Part shown: piece after piece, positions 1 to 10,800 of the stretch
Layout: every line of letters begins with the position of its first letter
Position numbering within the stretch: position 1 is the stretch's first letter
Source of the DNA: Cryptosporidium bovis
Lineage: Eukaryota > Apicomplexa > Conoidasida > Eucoccidiorida > Cryptosporidiidae
Direction: 5' to 3'
Assembly: GCA_009768925.2 (NCBI GenBank)
Contig: VHIT02000045.1
Coordinates: 62,001 to 126,000 of the forward strand
Length of the DNA: 64,000 nucleotides
Notes under the pieces: model-generated
What the model saw: the letters and a program-made list of their open reading frames with translations, nothing else
Database searches by the model: none
Told to the model about the DNA's origin: nothing
Program-made: the position numbers and the translations under genes

Positions 1-72
1 CTTTGTAAGGAGTCTTTAAGTATCGTAAACTTTAATTTTTACTTCAAACTTATCGAGAATGGTATTCATATA

Positions 73-2793
73 ATGAAAAATATATATTCTAACCATAATA
101 TTTTATTCTATGACTTCATCGAATGGGTGAGAACTACTTACAATCTTTTATCTAATGATTTAAAAGTAGAGACTATAAATCACAGTAAATTAAATACAAT
201 ATTAAGATTAATAAACCCATTAATTATATCAATATTCGAGTTGCAATATAAAAAGTGTCAACCACTTTTTATTTGGGAAGATGAACTTAAATTATCTTTT
301 AAAATAGATAATAACGAAATATCAAGTAAAAATATGTTTATATTCAATATTGATCAGATTATTGAATCACTAATTGAATTTCTAACTCACTATACAAGTA
401 ATGATAATGAAAGCAAATATCTATCTTTAAATTACTCTTCAATACTAGAGTATATTTCAAATACCTTGGTAATTATTAATATTGGCCTTATTTCTGACGA
501 TTCTGGCTTAACTCTTCTCAAAAGCAAAAAAAATCTTATTTTAAATTTAGCATATCGATTGAATAACTACATCAATGAAATACAATCAGCTACAAATTTC
601 GAAAGTGAAATGAACAGTAGATATCAATTTGAATCCTATTTCATAATAAACTACATATTATCAAAAGTATATTTTATTTTTCACAATATCACGAATAACT
701 TCACCATTAAAGATGAAAACAATTCTTTTTTTCAGTTTATAGATAAATATGGAAAATCACAAGAGATAGATGAAGTTGGTTTTTTAGAGAAAGATTTATT
801 TCCTAGCATTTTCAGGTTTTTCAATTGGATATTAATACGGTTTAACGATAGTTCTAGTTACAATATTTCTGTGTATTTTTCTATGAATAATTGTCGTTTA
901 AGAGTTTTATATTATGAAATTGTTTCTAGATATAATAAGAATCTTATACCAAATAATAATAATGTAGTTTTGGTTATTCTGAGTAAATTATATAAATTTT
1001 CTAATGTAAATAAGAAAATTGATAATTTATTTGACATTAATAGAATTAATGATGGAAGTTTAGACAATATTAACAATAAATTGTTTTCAAACACTTTTTT
1101 CACACATATAATCCTATCAAACAGATATATTTGGGTGGACAATAAGTATAAAACTCAGCATACATTTTTGAATAATATTTCAAAATTAAAAATTTCTTAT
1201 AGGTATAAGTATGGTGGAATTTTTTGCATTATTGGTCACTTTAAATTAGCCAAGGCAATTTTTGAGAGTATTAAATTGAACAATGTCGAAAGTTCTGTAT
1301 GGATAGATACACTAGTTAAATTATCATCGCTTTACGATTCTTTTGATGAAATGAACAGTTTTGTATATCAAGACAATAACAAAAAAAAATTCGAGTACAA
1401 GATGTTAATTTATAAATCAAAATCTTTAATTGAAGTATTAAACTCTAACATTGTTTTAATTAAAACGTTTATGATAAATATGACAGGTACTTTTTTTATT
1501 GGTTTATATTTAAGTATTCTAACAAAAATATTTGGTTTTATGATATTTCATTTGAGATATATTAGAAAACAGAGCAATAACATTGATAAAGAAGTACATG
1601 TGAAAATTGAACAATTATTCAAAGAAAAATGTAAATTTGATGATAAAGATAATTCAAAAATTATTTTTGAAGAAAGAAAGCAAGTTGTAATAAAAATTTC
1701 TGAAATACTTAAATCCTTATTTGGGCTAATAAATATTGCTAAATTTATTTGTAAGAAATCAACAAAAGTACTGATTAATCTATACTACACATTGAAAATA
1801 ATATTAATTAATAATCTTATTACACTAATTGATTCAAAGAATAGCAAATTAAATTCATCCAATTTAAACATGTTAAAGTCCTATTTTTTATTCATTCTTG
1901 AGAAAACCAAAAAAATATTGTATCCTGACGATATTAAAATGTTGGTTAAGGTCGAAAAAGCTGAACTTAAACAAAAGAAATGCGAACTAGATGGAAAAAC
2001 TTCATACAAAGATATTAATGAGAACAAATTTAATGTACTTATTGAAAAAAGTTTTTTAGACAATATTAATTTTGAAGACGAGTTTATTGAAACAGGAGAC
2101 GATTGGGAAATAGTAGAAAAAAGAGTTAAAACAGAAATGGATGATGTTAACTTATATCTCCGGGAAATAGGATCTAAAGATATTCTTTTGGACATAACAA
2201 AAAACTATCAAGATAGATTAGTTTATATTACATATACTTATTTCAAGAGGTCTAATTGGTCATATAACGAAGATTATATTAGAGTCGAAAAAGTCAATTA
2301 TCATAGCATTCTTAATACAAATATAAAAATTCGCAATGAAACTTCTTCACCATCGAATAATGTAATACCTGAATGCATGGAAATAATAAAGTACATAGAG
2401 AGCTTCCCGCCATTGTTATTGACAATTAGGAGCTTGGCAGAAATTGAATTAAACTATGAGTTAAAAGGAAATGTAAGGAAGGAGGCCAATAATGGAGAAA
2501 TAAATGCTATTCCAACACTGAGACTGGAAGGATCTTTAAAAAGCGGTTTCCCACTCAATTTCAAAAAACACTGGAAATGGGTAAGAATTAAGGTTCATTA
2601 CATTCTAGACAATGGAGATGATATGGTTTCCAACTGCTACTTGGACATTTCAGTAGAGAATGGTAGCTTCAACTGGACTCAACCAATAGAGAGTGTGTCA
2701 AACGTTAAACAATTAAGGATTACATCGATTCCTATGACTCGTAGTAAATTGAGTCTTGGAACTCCTACAGTTAACGTCATTCCTATATTTTAA
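73..2793 (+). CDS. Large protein of unknown function (906 aa)
   Basis: I do not recognise this protein. The frame is open from the ATG at 73 to a stop at 2793, with no intron signal needed. It has no N-terminal signal peptide. The body is rich in Asn, Ile and Lys and looks mostly helical. One hydrophobic stretch lies near residues 475-495, with strongly charged Lys/Glu segments after it (about 500-560 and 625-690). The last 130 residues differ: they are less Asn-rich, with alternating hydrophobic and polar residues (LTIRSLAEIELNYEL, then GSLKSGFPLNFKKHWKWVRI) that suggest a beta-rich domain, probably the conserved part. The 3' end converges with the CPSF6-like gene. Coding status is well supported by length; function is open. 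Large nuclear scaffold subunits often have this helical-then-beta layout, but I cannot assign one. Confidence 0.8.
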   Translation: MKNIYSNHNILFYDFIEWVRTTYNLLSNDLKVETINHSKLNTILRLINPLIISIFELQYKKCQPLFIWEDELKLSFKIDNNEISSKNMFIFNIDQIIESLIEFLTHYTSNDNESKYLSLNYSSILEYISNTLVIINIGLISDDSGLTLLKSKKNLILNLAYRLNNYINEIQSATNFESEMNSRYQFESYFIINYILSKVYFIFHNITNNFTIKDENNSFFQFIDKYGKSQEIDEVGFLEKDLFPSIFRFFNWILIRFNDSSSYNISVYFSMNNCRLRVLYYEIVSRYNKNLIPNNNNVVLVILSKLYKFSNVNKKIDNLFDINRINDGSLDNINNKLFSNTFFTHIILSNRYIWVDNKYKTQHTFLNNISKLKISYRYKYGGIFCIIGHFKLAKAIFESIKLNNVESSVWIDTLVKLSSLYDSFDEMNSFVYQDNNKKKFEYKMLIYKSKSLIEVLNSNIVLIKTFMINMTGTFFIGLYLSILTKIFGFMIFHLRYIRKQSNNIDKEVHVKIEQLFKEKCKFDDKDNSKIIFEERKQVVIKISEILKSLFGLINIAKFICKKSTKVLINLYYTLKIILINNLITLIDSKNSKLNSSNLNMLKSYFLFILEKTKKILYPDDIKMLVKVEKAELKQKKCELDGKTSYKDINENKFNVLIEKSFLDNINFEDEFIETGDDWEIVEKRVKTEMDDVNLYLREIGSKDILLDITKNYQDRLVYITYTYFKRSNWSYNEDYIRVEKVNYHSILNTNIKIRNETSSPSNNVIPECMEIIKYIESFPPLLLTIRSLAEIELNYELKGNVRKEANNGEINAIPTLRLEGSLKSGFPLNFKKHWKWVRIKVHYILDNGDDMVSNCYLDISVENGSFNWTQPIESVSNVKQLRITSIPMTRSKLSLGTPTVNVIPIF

Positions 2794-3145
2794 TGTTTAA
2801 ATACCAGATTGATTACTTAGAAGCCCTAATATTTTAATAGTACTACAATTATTAATATAGTAATAATAATATCGAAAAATAAAAGCTAATGTTTTATAAA
2901 TATTTTAGTGATTAGAATTTTTAATATTAATTTGCAATATCTTGCTGTCACTCCACTTTTACAGTAAGAAAAAAGGCTATAACTTGAATTATCATTTACA
3001 AGATAAATAGCTTCTATATAATTGTTCAATTATCATGTAATACAAAGTTATTATGCTTTTTCTTAGGAAAAATGAATTAAGAATGGAAATGTATATATGT
3101 AGAAAAGTAAATATGACTTTTTTTTCGGATATTTAGTATAATATC
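2794..3145. other. Intergenic, convergent 3' ends
   Basis: A very A+T-rich 352-base spacer between two convergent genes. I see no open frame, tRNA signature or conserved motif. It presumably holds both 3' UTRs and polyadenylation signals. Confidence 0.6.
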
Positions 3146-5254
3146 CTATCGCCTATTTCCTCTTCTTTCCCATCCTCCTCTTTCAGCCAAAGATCTTTCT
3201 CTAAAGGAGTTTTTGGATCCTCTTGAGTTGTTTCCACCACCAGATCCCCTATCCCATTGTTTGTCCTTTGTAGCATTTGCTGAAAATTTACCTATGTCCT
3301 TCCTAACGTGTTTCGATGGTTTTCTTGGTGGGCTTCTGCTTCTAGAACTTTCGCTAGAAGAGCGAGCCTTTTTACTTGAACTCTTATGTAACGCTTGCTG
3401 ATCACTAGAGGACCATTTAAATTTTTTAATACTATCACCATTTTGAAATTTATCGTTATATGGCAAATTCTGATCTAAACTTGATAATTTTTTACTTGAA
3501 TTTGCACCTGCTTTATCATTATCTTTAGTCGTTGATGTAGATGGTTTCTCAGGTTTATCCTTATCTCTTTCTCTATCTTTCCCAACCTTGTCCCTAGCTC
3601 TGTCTCTGTCTAATCTGTCTCTTTCCCTTTCTCTATCTCTTTCCCTTTCTCTATCTCTATCTCTTTCCCTTTCTCTATCTCTATCTCTATCTCTTTCCCT
3701 TTCTCTATCTCTATCTCTATCTCTATCCCTTTCTCTATCTCTATCCCTTTCTCTATCTCTATCCCTTTCTCTATCTCTATCTCTACTTCTTTCTCTATCC
3801 CTTTCTCTATCTTTGTCTCGATCCCTGTCCTTATCTTTCTCTCTGTCAGAACGCTCTCTTGCGCTCCTGTACTCCTTTCTAGAATTAAATCTTTTACTTG
3901 TATTTCCGTTGTTATTCGACTCATCATCTATATTAAGAAAATTTCCTGAATCTTGTCTTGATGATTTGGAGTTGCGACAATTAGGCTGGCCATCTACTGG
4001 CTTAATTCCTCCGCCCTTTCTATTTGATTTCGAGTATTCAATACTAGAAACATTACCTACAAAGGACTCGTCTCTATTAGAAGAAGAATCTTTCGAGTCA
4101 TCAACTTTGGTACCCCCATCTTTAATTGATGCATTTTCATGAGTTTCATGAGCTCCATTCAAATTTTCAAAGTTCAAACGATTTTTAGAAGAGTGTTTCT
4201 GTTGTTGAGAAGGCCTGTTTTGAAGTCTTGAGGGTGGAATTAAATCACGAAGGTGCTTTAAAGCCTCCACATACAATGGAGGAAACCAAGATGGAGTTCC
4301 ATCTGGAAAATAGTACGACGCGTAATCAGCAAATCTAGGTTGAACCAAACCTATAATTGTTCCAGTTTCAGGTTGTATTTCTAAACCAGCAGTTTGTATA
4401 TCTACACCAACTAATTGACATATCATTGCAAGAATCTCTTCATTTATTATTCCACCTCTACTCCAATGAGGAATTATATTATCCAAAGCAGCATGTAAAT
4501 CTCCGTGTAGCGGCAAAGGGACAACATATATTGGTCTTCCCCCGAATTTATTTGCAAAGCTGGCAGATATTCCTTGGAGTGCCTTCGGAGCACTATCTGT
4601 ATTTACATATTCAATCAAGCAAATGCCTAAAGAACGCCCATCTTTAGGTCTTTCTATAATTCTAACTGCTCTTATTGCTCCAAATTCGGATGCCAATTCT
4701 CTAACATGAATATCATTTATCCACCACATTAAGTTAGAAATGACAACTATAGAACCAACCATTGTCATTGCTCCTCCTGAACCCTGCTCAGACACTATCC
4801 TTTCTGGAATTTCTGGAGGAGAACCAAGGAATACAACTCTATCTTTTCTAACAAGTGAAATAGTTTTTTGATTTTTTGATGAATTGTAGCCACCTATAAT
4901 TGCTTTTGTATATGGAATGTTATTATAACTCTTACTGTTAACCTCTTCAGCTAAAATTAAACCTTCCACACAGTCATCTTCTTCATCGTCCATTTCTTCA
5001 TCTTCAATATTATTTTCCGAATTATCTACTTCATTTGCTTGTTCTGCATTATTCCCGATTATATCATTGTCGTATAAATTATTTCCTTCAAGTGAGGTAT
5101 CGTCTAAATTATACCCGTCTCCTTCATTATGACCGTCCTTTTCTCTCATGCTATTATCAACATTTCCTCTGTCTACATTCATAGAAACTACTCCCAAACC
5201 TGCATACCATTCATCTTCATCGATATTTTCACTTTCATGAGTATTATTTTCCAT
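3146..5254 (-). CDS. RRM protein with RD/RE-rich C-terminus, CPSF6 (CFIm68)-like
   Basis: This is a nuclear RNA-binding protein of 702 aa, intronless. An acidic N-terminus (ENIDEDEWYAGLGVV) is followed by one RRM at about residues 168-247. RNP2 is VVISNL (170-175) and RNP1 is about 206-216 (GRSLGICLIEY). The RNP2 context NLMWWINDIHVRELA resembles the NLTWWTTDEDL of the 68-kDa cleavage factor I subunit CPSF6. A middle domain (about 250-345) is rich in Pro and Trp. Residues about 470-550 are an almost pure Arg-Asp/Arg-Glu tract, then a Ser/Arg tail. CPSF6 has the same order: acidic N-terminus, RRM, charged C-terminus. That supports a role in pre-mRNA 3' processing or splicing. Another SR-like splicing factor is possible. 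The start at 5254 is the first ATG and fits the acidic start. It is divergent from TRM61. Confidence 0.75.
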   Translation of the reverse strand: MENNTHESENIDEDEWYAGLGVVSMNVDRGNVDNSMREKDGHNEGDGYNLDDTSLEGNNLYDNDIIGNNAEQANEVDNSENNIEDEEMDDEEDDCVEGLILAEEVNSKSYNNIPYTKAIIGGYNSSKNQKTISLVRKDRVVFLGSPPEIPERIVSEQGSGGAMTMVGSIVVISNLMWWINDIHVRELASEFGAIRAVRIIERPKDGRSLGICLIEYVNTDSAPKALQGISASFANKFGGRPIYVVPLPLHGDLHAALDNIIPHWSRGGIINEEILAMICQLVGVDIQTAGLEIQPETGTIIGLVQPRFADYASYYFPDGTPSWFPPLYVEALKHLRDLIPPSRLQNRPSQQQKHSSKNRLNFENLNGAHETHENASIKDGGTKVDDSKDSSSNRDESFVGNVSSIEYSKSNRKGGGIKPVDGQPNCRNSKSSRQDSGNFLNIDDESNNNGNTSKRFNSRKEYRSARERSDREKDKDRDRDKDRERDRERSRDRDRERDRDRERDRDRERDRDRDRDRERERDRDRDRERERDRDRERERDRERERDRLDRDRARDKVGKDRERDKDKPEKPSTSTTKDNDKAGANSSKKLSSLDQNLPYNDKFQNGDSIKKFKWSSSDQQALHKSSSKKARSSSESSRSRSPPRKPSKHVRKDIGKFSANATKDKQWDRGSGGGNNSRGSKNSFRERSLAERGGWERRGNRR
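3600..3850 (-). repeat. Tandem repeat coding for Arg-Asp/Arg-Glu dipeptides
   Basis: About 250 bases built from imperfect copies of the hexamers TCTCTA and TCCCTT on the + strand. On the minus strand they read as alternating Arg-Glu and Arg-Asp codons inside the CPSF6-like gene. On the + strand the same DNA gives a Ser-Leu polymer, which is a shadow frame. Confidence 0.9.
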
Positions 5255-5690
5255 CTTATATTGGTTTCTTCCTTGCTATCGAATTTAAAGACAGCTCTCC
5301 GACTCCTCTATACTACCAAAAATCAAACTTGCAATACAGAAAAAATAAACAAAGGAATATTTTGTTTTCCTCCTTATTTTTCCATTTAATTATTTTACAC
5401 TTATTTTTTTACCGGTACCATTGAATGCAAGTGACTATAACAGAATTGGCGCCAAACATTAGTATTACATTTTTTTTGAAAATGACTATTTAAGACTAAA
5501 AATAAAAACTAGAACAATTGAGTAGCACAAACTGTAGGACAAAAGGACATAGGTAAATAAATTGCAAAAAATTCTGGTATTTTCTGCATTAAAGTTGTTC
5601 CTTTTATTGAATAAGGATAAATAATAGTTTTTTTATTTATTACAATTTCTTATCTTTAATAATAAAACTTAACTATATTCATTGCAATAA
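5255..5690. promoter_or_regulatory. Divergent promoter region, CPSF6-like and TRM61
   Basis: A 436-base region between two divergent start codons. It carries a perfect palindrome TTGGCGCCAA at 5446-5455, near its middle. Otherwise it is A+T-rich with poly-T and poly-A runs. No other gene is visible. Confidence 0.6.
5446..5455. promoter_or_regulatory. E2F-like palindrome TTGGCGCCAA
   Basis: A perfect 10-base palindrome in the divergent promoter of the CPSF6-like and TRM61 genes. It matches the TTTGGCGCC-type site bound by E2F/DP factors, and E2F-like elements are known to be over-represented upstream of Cryptosporidium genes. Binding here is inferred. Confidence 0.6.
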
Positions 5691-6584
5691 ATGACCAAAA
5701 ATGATTTATCCGGTGAAGGTGATAGTTTATCGTTAAATGGTGAAAAAGAAATTAAATTATCCTTAAGAAGATATGAAAGATGCAAAGAGGGTGATCTAGT
5801 AATTTTGTTTGGTGGATATGAAACAATTTCACAGGTAATACTGACTAGCAATGGTAAATTCCAGACAAAAAGTGGTCTTTATCTTCACAATGATATTATT
5901 GGTAAGACATATGGAACTCGTATAATGAATGCAGTAGGTACAAAGTGGATGGCTGTGTTAAAACCAACTCCTGAATTAATTTCTATTTCATTAAATCATC
6001 GAACGCAAATACTGTACCAAGCAGACATATCACTAATATGTGTGCTTCTAGATTTGTCACCAGGTAAGAATGTTATTGAAGCTGGAACAGGTAGCGGTTC
6101 TCTTACAGCTTCTCTTTCCAGATCAGTACTACCTGGAGGTAATGTATTTACATTTGAATACGATAAAAAACGGTACTTAGAAGCTATAAATGATTTCAAA
6201 AGGTATAAACTAGAAAACATATATTGTCACCATCAAGACGTATGTAAAGATGGATTTGCGTCTCCCCATATAGATTTAGATTCGACACTAATAAATGCGA
6301 TATTTTTAGATCTTCCTTCTCCATGGCTTGTGGTGAAACATATCAATTCCATATTAACAAGAGGGTCTAAAATTGTTATATTTTCGCCTTGTATTGAACA
6401 AGTGTCTAAAAATAACTTTGAACTTATTAATTTGAAATGTTCACAAATTAGAACATTTGAGATTTTATACAAACCATGGGGGCTCGTACGTGGATCACTT
6501 AAAGACAGCTCATCAGATGCGCTTAGATACCAACTTCCAATGAGGGGACACACAGGTTATATCACATTCGCCATTAAGGACTAG
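5691..6584 (+). CDS. TRM61: tRNA (adenine58-N1)-methyltransferase catalytic subunit
   Basis: A 297-aa class I SAM-dependent methyltransferase of the TRM61/TRMT61A (GCD14) family. With TRM6 it forms the nuclear complex that makes m1A58 in the T-loop of tRNAs. The family-typical segment HRTQILYQADISLI lies at 103-116, just before the SAM-binding motif VIEAGTGSGSLT (128-139). The acidic residue that ends strand 2 is in FEYDKKR (about 155), and the catalytic region is FLDLPSPW (about 205-212). There is a small beta-barrel N-terminal domain before the Rossmann fold, as in the family. The C-terminus ends with GHTGYITFAIKD, which fits TRM61. Length matches the family (about 280-380 aa). No TRM6 partner gene is visible in this window. 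The start ATG at 5691 is the first in frame. Confidence 0.93.
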   Translation: MTKNDLSGEGDSLSLNGEKEIKLSLRRYERCKEGDLVILFGGYETISQVILTSNGKFQTKSGLYLHNDIIGKTYGTRIMNAVGTKWMAVLKPTPELISISLNHRTQILYQADISLICVLLDLSPGKNVIEAGTGSGSLTASLSRSVLPGGNVFTFEYDKKRYLEAINDFKRYKLENIYCHHQDVCKDGFASPHIDLDSTLINAIFLDLPSPWLVVKHINSILTRGSKIVIFSPCIEQVSKNNFELINLKCSQIRTFEILYKPWGLVRGSLKDSSSDALRYQLPMRGHTGYITFAIKD

Positions 6585-6946
6585 TATAATATGTGGGTTA
6601 GACATTTGCTTATTATTTTAGTTTTATTGTTACACAAACAAAAAAAATGTCTAAATATAATAATAATATGCAAATGACTTTGTGTATGAAAACTTATTAC
6701 ATGATTGTTGTTATCTGAGTAATGTTATATCTCTTAAACTCGAGTCTTTTTATTTAATACTGAAAAGTGATTTTCACCTATAAACTGTAGATTACTGCAC
6801 TAGTGGCGCAAAATGTTTTAATGCAGGTGGAAACTATAATATCACTTTAATTAGTATTTTTTTTGATATTTTTAAAGGTTAAAACTTATTTATGAAAAAA
6901 ACAATAATAATAATTTATACTTAAGGCGTAGTAATTACTTAGTAGA
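6585..6946. promoter_or_regulatory. Intergenic region upstream of the ISD11-like gene
   Basis: A 362-base A+T-rich spacer between tandem genes. A half-site GTGGCGCA at 6803-6810 resembles the GGCGCC elements elsewhere in the window. Nothing else is recognisable. Confidence 0.4.
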
Positions 6947-7364
6947 ATGGACAGGTCTTTAAATAAATTAAACGGGGAGATAATGAAGTTAATTCAGGGG
7001 TTTGCAAATCCCAATTTACGAGCATTTTTCAACAGAAACGTAAGTTGAATATTTTATTCCTTTTGTTTTATAACCACTTAATTTGCACAATGATCCATTT
7101 TTCAACTCTATTACGGCTCCTAAACAAATTATAACAACTGCTTTCACAAAATTCGAATGAATTTATACATTGAATGATATTTTAATTTGGAATTTAATGT
7201 TTCAGTACCTCGGAATATTCAACAAATACTTTGTTAATTTGAATAAGAATGAACAAATTAATCAAAAATTCAAGTTTGAATTGGATGAATACAAAAATAT
7301 GTTAAGCCGTCAACAATGTATAAACAACATGTACTATACGGGAAAACAAAGTGCAACTAGATAA
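6947..7364 (+). CDS. ISD11/LYRM4-like Fe-S cluster assembly factor, two exons
   Basis: A spliced gene of 83 aa. Exon 1 is 6947-7039 (31 codons), with donor GTAAGT at 7040. Exon 2 is 7206-7364, after acceptor TTTCAG. The 166-base intron is phase 0 and contains in-frame stops. The product reads FANPNLRAFFNRNYLGIFNKYF at the junction and ends LSRQQCINNMYYTGKQSATR. This aligns without gaps to the core of ISD11 (human LYRM4: FSAYNYRTYAVRRIRDAF, then VIRRQVHIGQLY). Length is close to human LYRM4 (91 aa). ISD11 binds and stabilises the cysteine desulfurase NFS1 together with acyl carrier protein, here presumably in the mitosome. The canonical Leu-Tyr-Arg triplet is replaced by Leu-Asn-Gly (residues 8-10). 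No classical presequence is visible, as in other LYR proteins. Splicing is certain enough; the family call is by my own alignment. Confidence 0.7.
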
Positions 7365-7814
7365 AAGTATTTTAAAAATAAACGTGAAGACGTTTGGATT
7401 GCAAAAAATTTCAATACAATTATTTTGAGCTTAGAAACTGTTTTTTTGATTTCGTCTAGAGGTATTTTAAACATAATATTGTAACGTTTTATTTTTATGC
7501 ACTATTTCCCCCTCTTATTTATTTTAATTTTCCCATATTTTCACGTTATTTCATTATTTTTCTATTTCACGAATATTATTGTGTGATTTTTCCGTTCATA
7601 ATTATAAATTTTAATTTATATGAATCCCGCCTAAAGGTCACTAATATTTAGGTACTAACGAGAGAAAGTGAAAAAAAGTATCATCTTGGATTTAAAACCG
7701 ACATTTGATTACTCTAAGCTTACTATTTTCCTGAATAAAATCAAGCTTTTTTAGCTCAGTTTACATAGTATGTAATCGTTATTTTATCCTAGATTTAAAT
7801 ATTTTTATTTTGAA
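7365..7814. other. Intergenic, no gene seen
   Basis: A 450-base A+T-rich spacer between tandem genes. A CCCGCC half-site lies near 7626. I see no open frame with coding character and no RNA signature. Confidence 0.5.
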
Positions 7815-10800
7815 ATGAGTCTTCGAAATAAATCAGATTTTGAGGACTGGGAGTCCTTTGTAGACCAGAATGTAACTTTAGAAGGGATTAAGAGTGGCTA
7901 TTTTTGTATGAAGGTGCCTGATTGTTTAAAGCTCTCCAGAATAACTCCAGAGGATAGTTTAAATTCCAAACATAGTGTAATGTACAGTCCCTTTGATATA
8001 CGTGAGCTTACAATCTACTGTGGGGAGAAAGAAGAAATGTATGTATCAGGTATACTTTGGGTACTGTTTAAAAAACTGTTATCAGTTGTTGGTGTATTTG
8101 AATATGTTATGATGGAAAATAATAAGGCATGTTTGTCAGATGTGAAAAAAAGAAGAGTGGGAAAAACCACTAAAGAAAAAGGAAATGATGATAACGTAAA
8201 TGATTACAGTAGAAGTAACAATGATAATGACAATATTAATGTTGGAAATATTAAAAGGGATTTATTCGAAACATTAGTTGGTGAAAATGGTGAAAACGAC
8301 TTTTACCCAACTTTTGATTGGTGTAAATGCAACGCTGTCACTGCGAGTAGTCACAGCTTACCTCTTTCAACTCCTTTGAATTGGTTAAGTTGTTCTGATA
8401 TTGAACACGTGGTGCATGACGGCATAGATACATTTTATTTGCATGACTTGTTTTATGTTTGCTTACCGCTTAAATTAAAGCATTCGTGCATTCATGAGGA
8501 CAAAGAAAAAGTGGGTATCAATCCAAACCCACATAAAGAGCTGATAATAATACTAACAGAAAAATTTGGTGAGTTTTGCAACCACCTAATTCGTTTTAAG
8601 GGACTAGAAACCGCAAAATCTGGAGTTCTTGAGTTAGTAGACTATGAAAAATGGGATAATTTCTATCCTACAAAGTCTCTTAGACTTGGTTTATTTATGT
8701 CAATGAAAATATCATCTTTACATCTTTATAAATATAACAGCAGAATTTTCCCAACTCCATTTTTTTTGAGAAATGTGTTGCATGGAGGTTCTATTACGGG
8801 AGGCAAAACCTGTTGTTCTTGCTATTATAGTTGGATAAGACTTGTGGGAAATGATGAATTAAAAAATGAGAACAGTGGTTTATCTAGTGTATTAAGTGAG
8901 GATGAAATGAAAATTATGGCATTAGAGGCAAAGAGTCGCATTTTTTTAAGTGGTCTCTATAGTAAAAATTTAAAACATTTTGACATGCAGAGAGTTGTCT
9001 CGAACATCTCAAATAATGATGGTAGAATGAATGCCCTTGAGATTAAAAACTTGAGTATGCAGTCTATCGGTTATATTGGTAAGATAAATTGGCCAGGTAG
9101 GACATCTAAAGGAGTTTTGAATCCAGAATTTTTAGTCGGTATTGCTAAGCAAGGTCATATTGTTATAGGAGTAAATAAGATAGAAGAAATGGAAATTTGT
9201 AATGAGCTTGAAAGCAAGGAGGCCGAGAATTGGTCACAAGGTGGTGAAATTTTATTCCCTCCAAAAGAAAATTCAATGTGTTTATTTGAAGACAATATAG
9301 AGAAATACTATATGCACAAATTTAAACTAAACAATCACAGAAGTTATGGTATTTGTTCTGGAATGTATGGTAGTGATTTTAATAATAGTAATAATACTGA
9401 TGAATGTAAAATTAAGTGTGATATTACAAATGGGAATACAATATTTATAAAATTGTGTAGTAAGTATACGACTGTGCCATATTTTTCTTCAAAAAATATA
9501 TTAAAGATGGATGATACTCAGATTTACGGAAATTCTGCTTTGGGAATTTCAAAAAACAGACAAAATCCAGATAGAGATATATCAATACATTTATTATCTA
9601 AGATATCAAGTTATTTGACACTGAGAGAATTCTGTGTCTTTAGATCAGTTTGTAAAACTCATTGCTGCAGAACTATATTTAATAATTATGTTCAAAATTT
9701 ATGTTTATTTGAAGATGATTTATGTCTCGCAACTCTTGGTCAACTTTACCCTTTTTTGTCGAAAGGAAGAGTAATTAATTTAACAAATATAATAGACCCT
9801 GATCAAGGTGAAAAAGGTTGTGGTCTTGGGGAATCATCTTTTATAGATCCAACTCTCTTACCTGTAATAACTTATTATTCATCTAAAATAACTCCAATAT
9901 CGATACAATGTCTATCAGCATATACTCAAAAGGCTAAGAAAATGATATTTACTCATCACTCAAGTGCTAATTTAGCTAAAATAGTGTCTAGAGCATCTGG
10001 AAGAAAACCAGAAACAGTAGTAATTACACCAGATTTTAATTTTTCTAGTCAAAACGATGATTATAATGATGACTATTTATTTAATGTTGTTGGAATAGAT
10101 GGAAGTTTTCCTTCAAACCAAGCTCTTGCTGAAGCTGCTGAGAACATTATTAATCAGAGAAATATAAACATGATGAGAGATAATGTTAATTTTAATTATA
10201 ATGCAGGATTTGGTTTTATGCCACAAAATAGCATTTTCGATGGTGGATTTTCTAATCATTTACCAGATAATACAAATCGGATTAGAGAAGATGTTGAGGA
10301 GAATGAAGATGAATTAGAGGATAATGAAGAAGAGGAAGAAGATAACAATGATGACGGGGAGGAGAATGATCTACAGCAAAATGATCGATCATTAGATTCT
10401 CAAATATCTGCAAATTTGATTGATGCTGATATTTCACCTATACCTAACTTGATAGAAATACACATTATCGGTAATTTCGGTCCGAATAACTCAGTACCAT
10501 CAAACCTATTTAGAATTCCAATAACATCCCCATTTAGAAAGCTAATAAGGTATTTTCGTGATGTTTCATCAATAAAAGAAGGAATTGTTGACCTTTACGT
10601 AAATAGATATGGAGTAAGGGAAAGATTAATTCCAGATCTTTCTCCAGTTGACTATGGAATAGTAAAAGGCCCAGTGGTTTTTTTTGCATCTGGAAATAAA
10701 ACATTGCAATATTCACAAAAAATTTGGATATCTTTATTTTTAGTTGGGTCGAAAAATTTCCCATATCTCCCTAAGCTAAGATTCAATGCATCAATGAGTA

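Noticed and set aside
3588-4142. A 184-codon + strand frame of Ser-Leu repeats
   Set aside because: It is the antisense reading of the Arg-Asp/Glu repeat in the CPSF6-like gene; the minus-strand RRM gene is clearly the real one.
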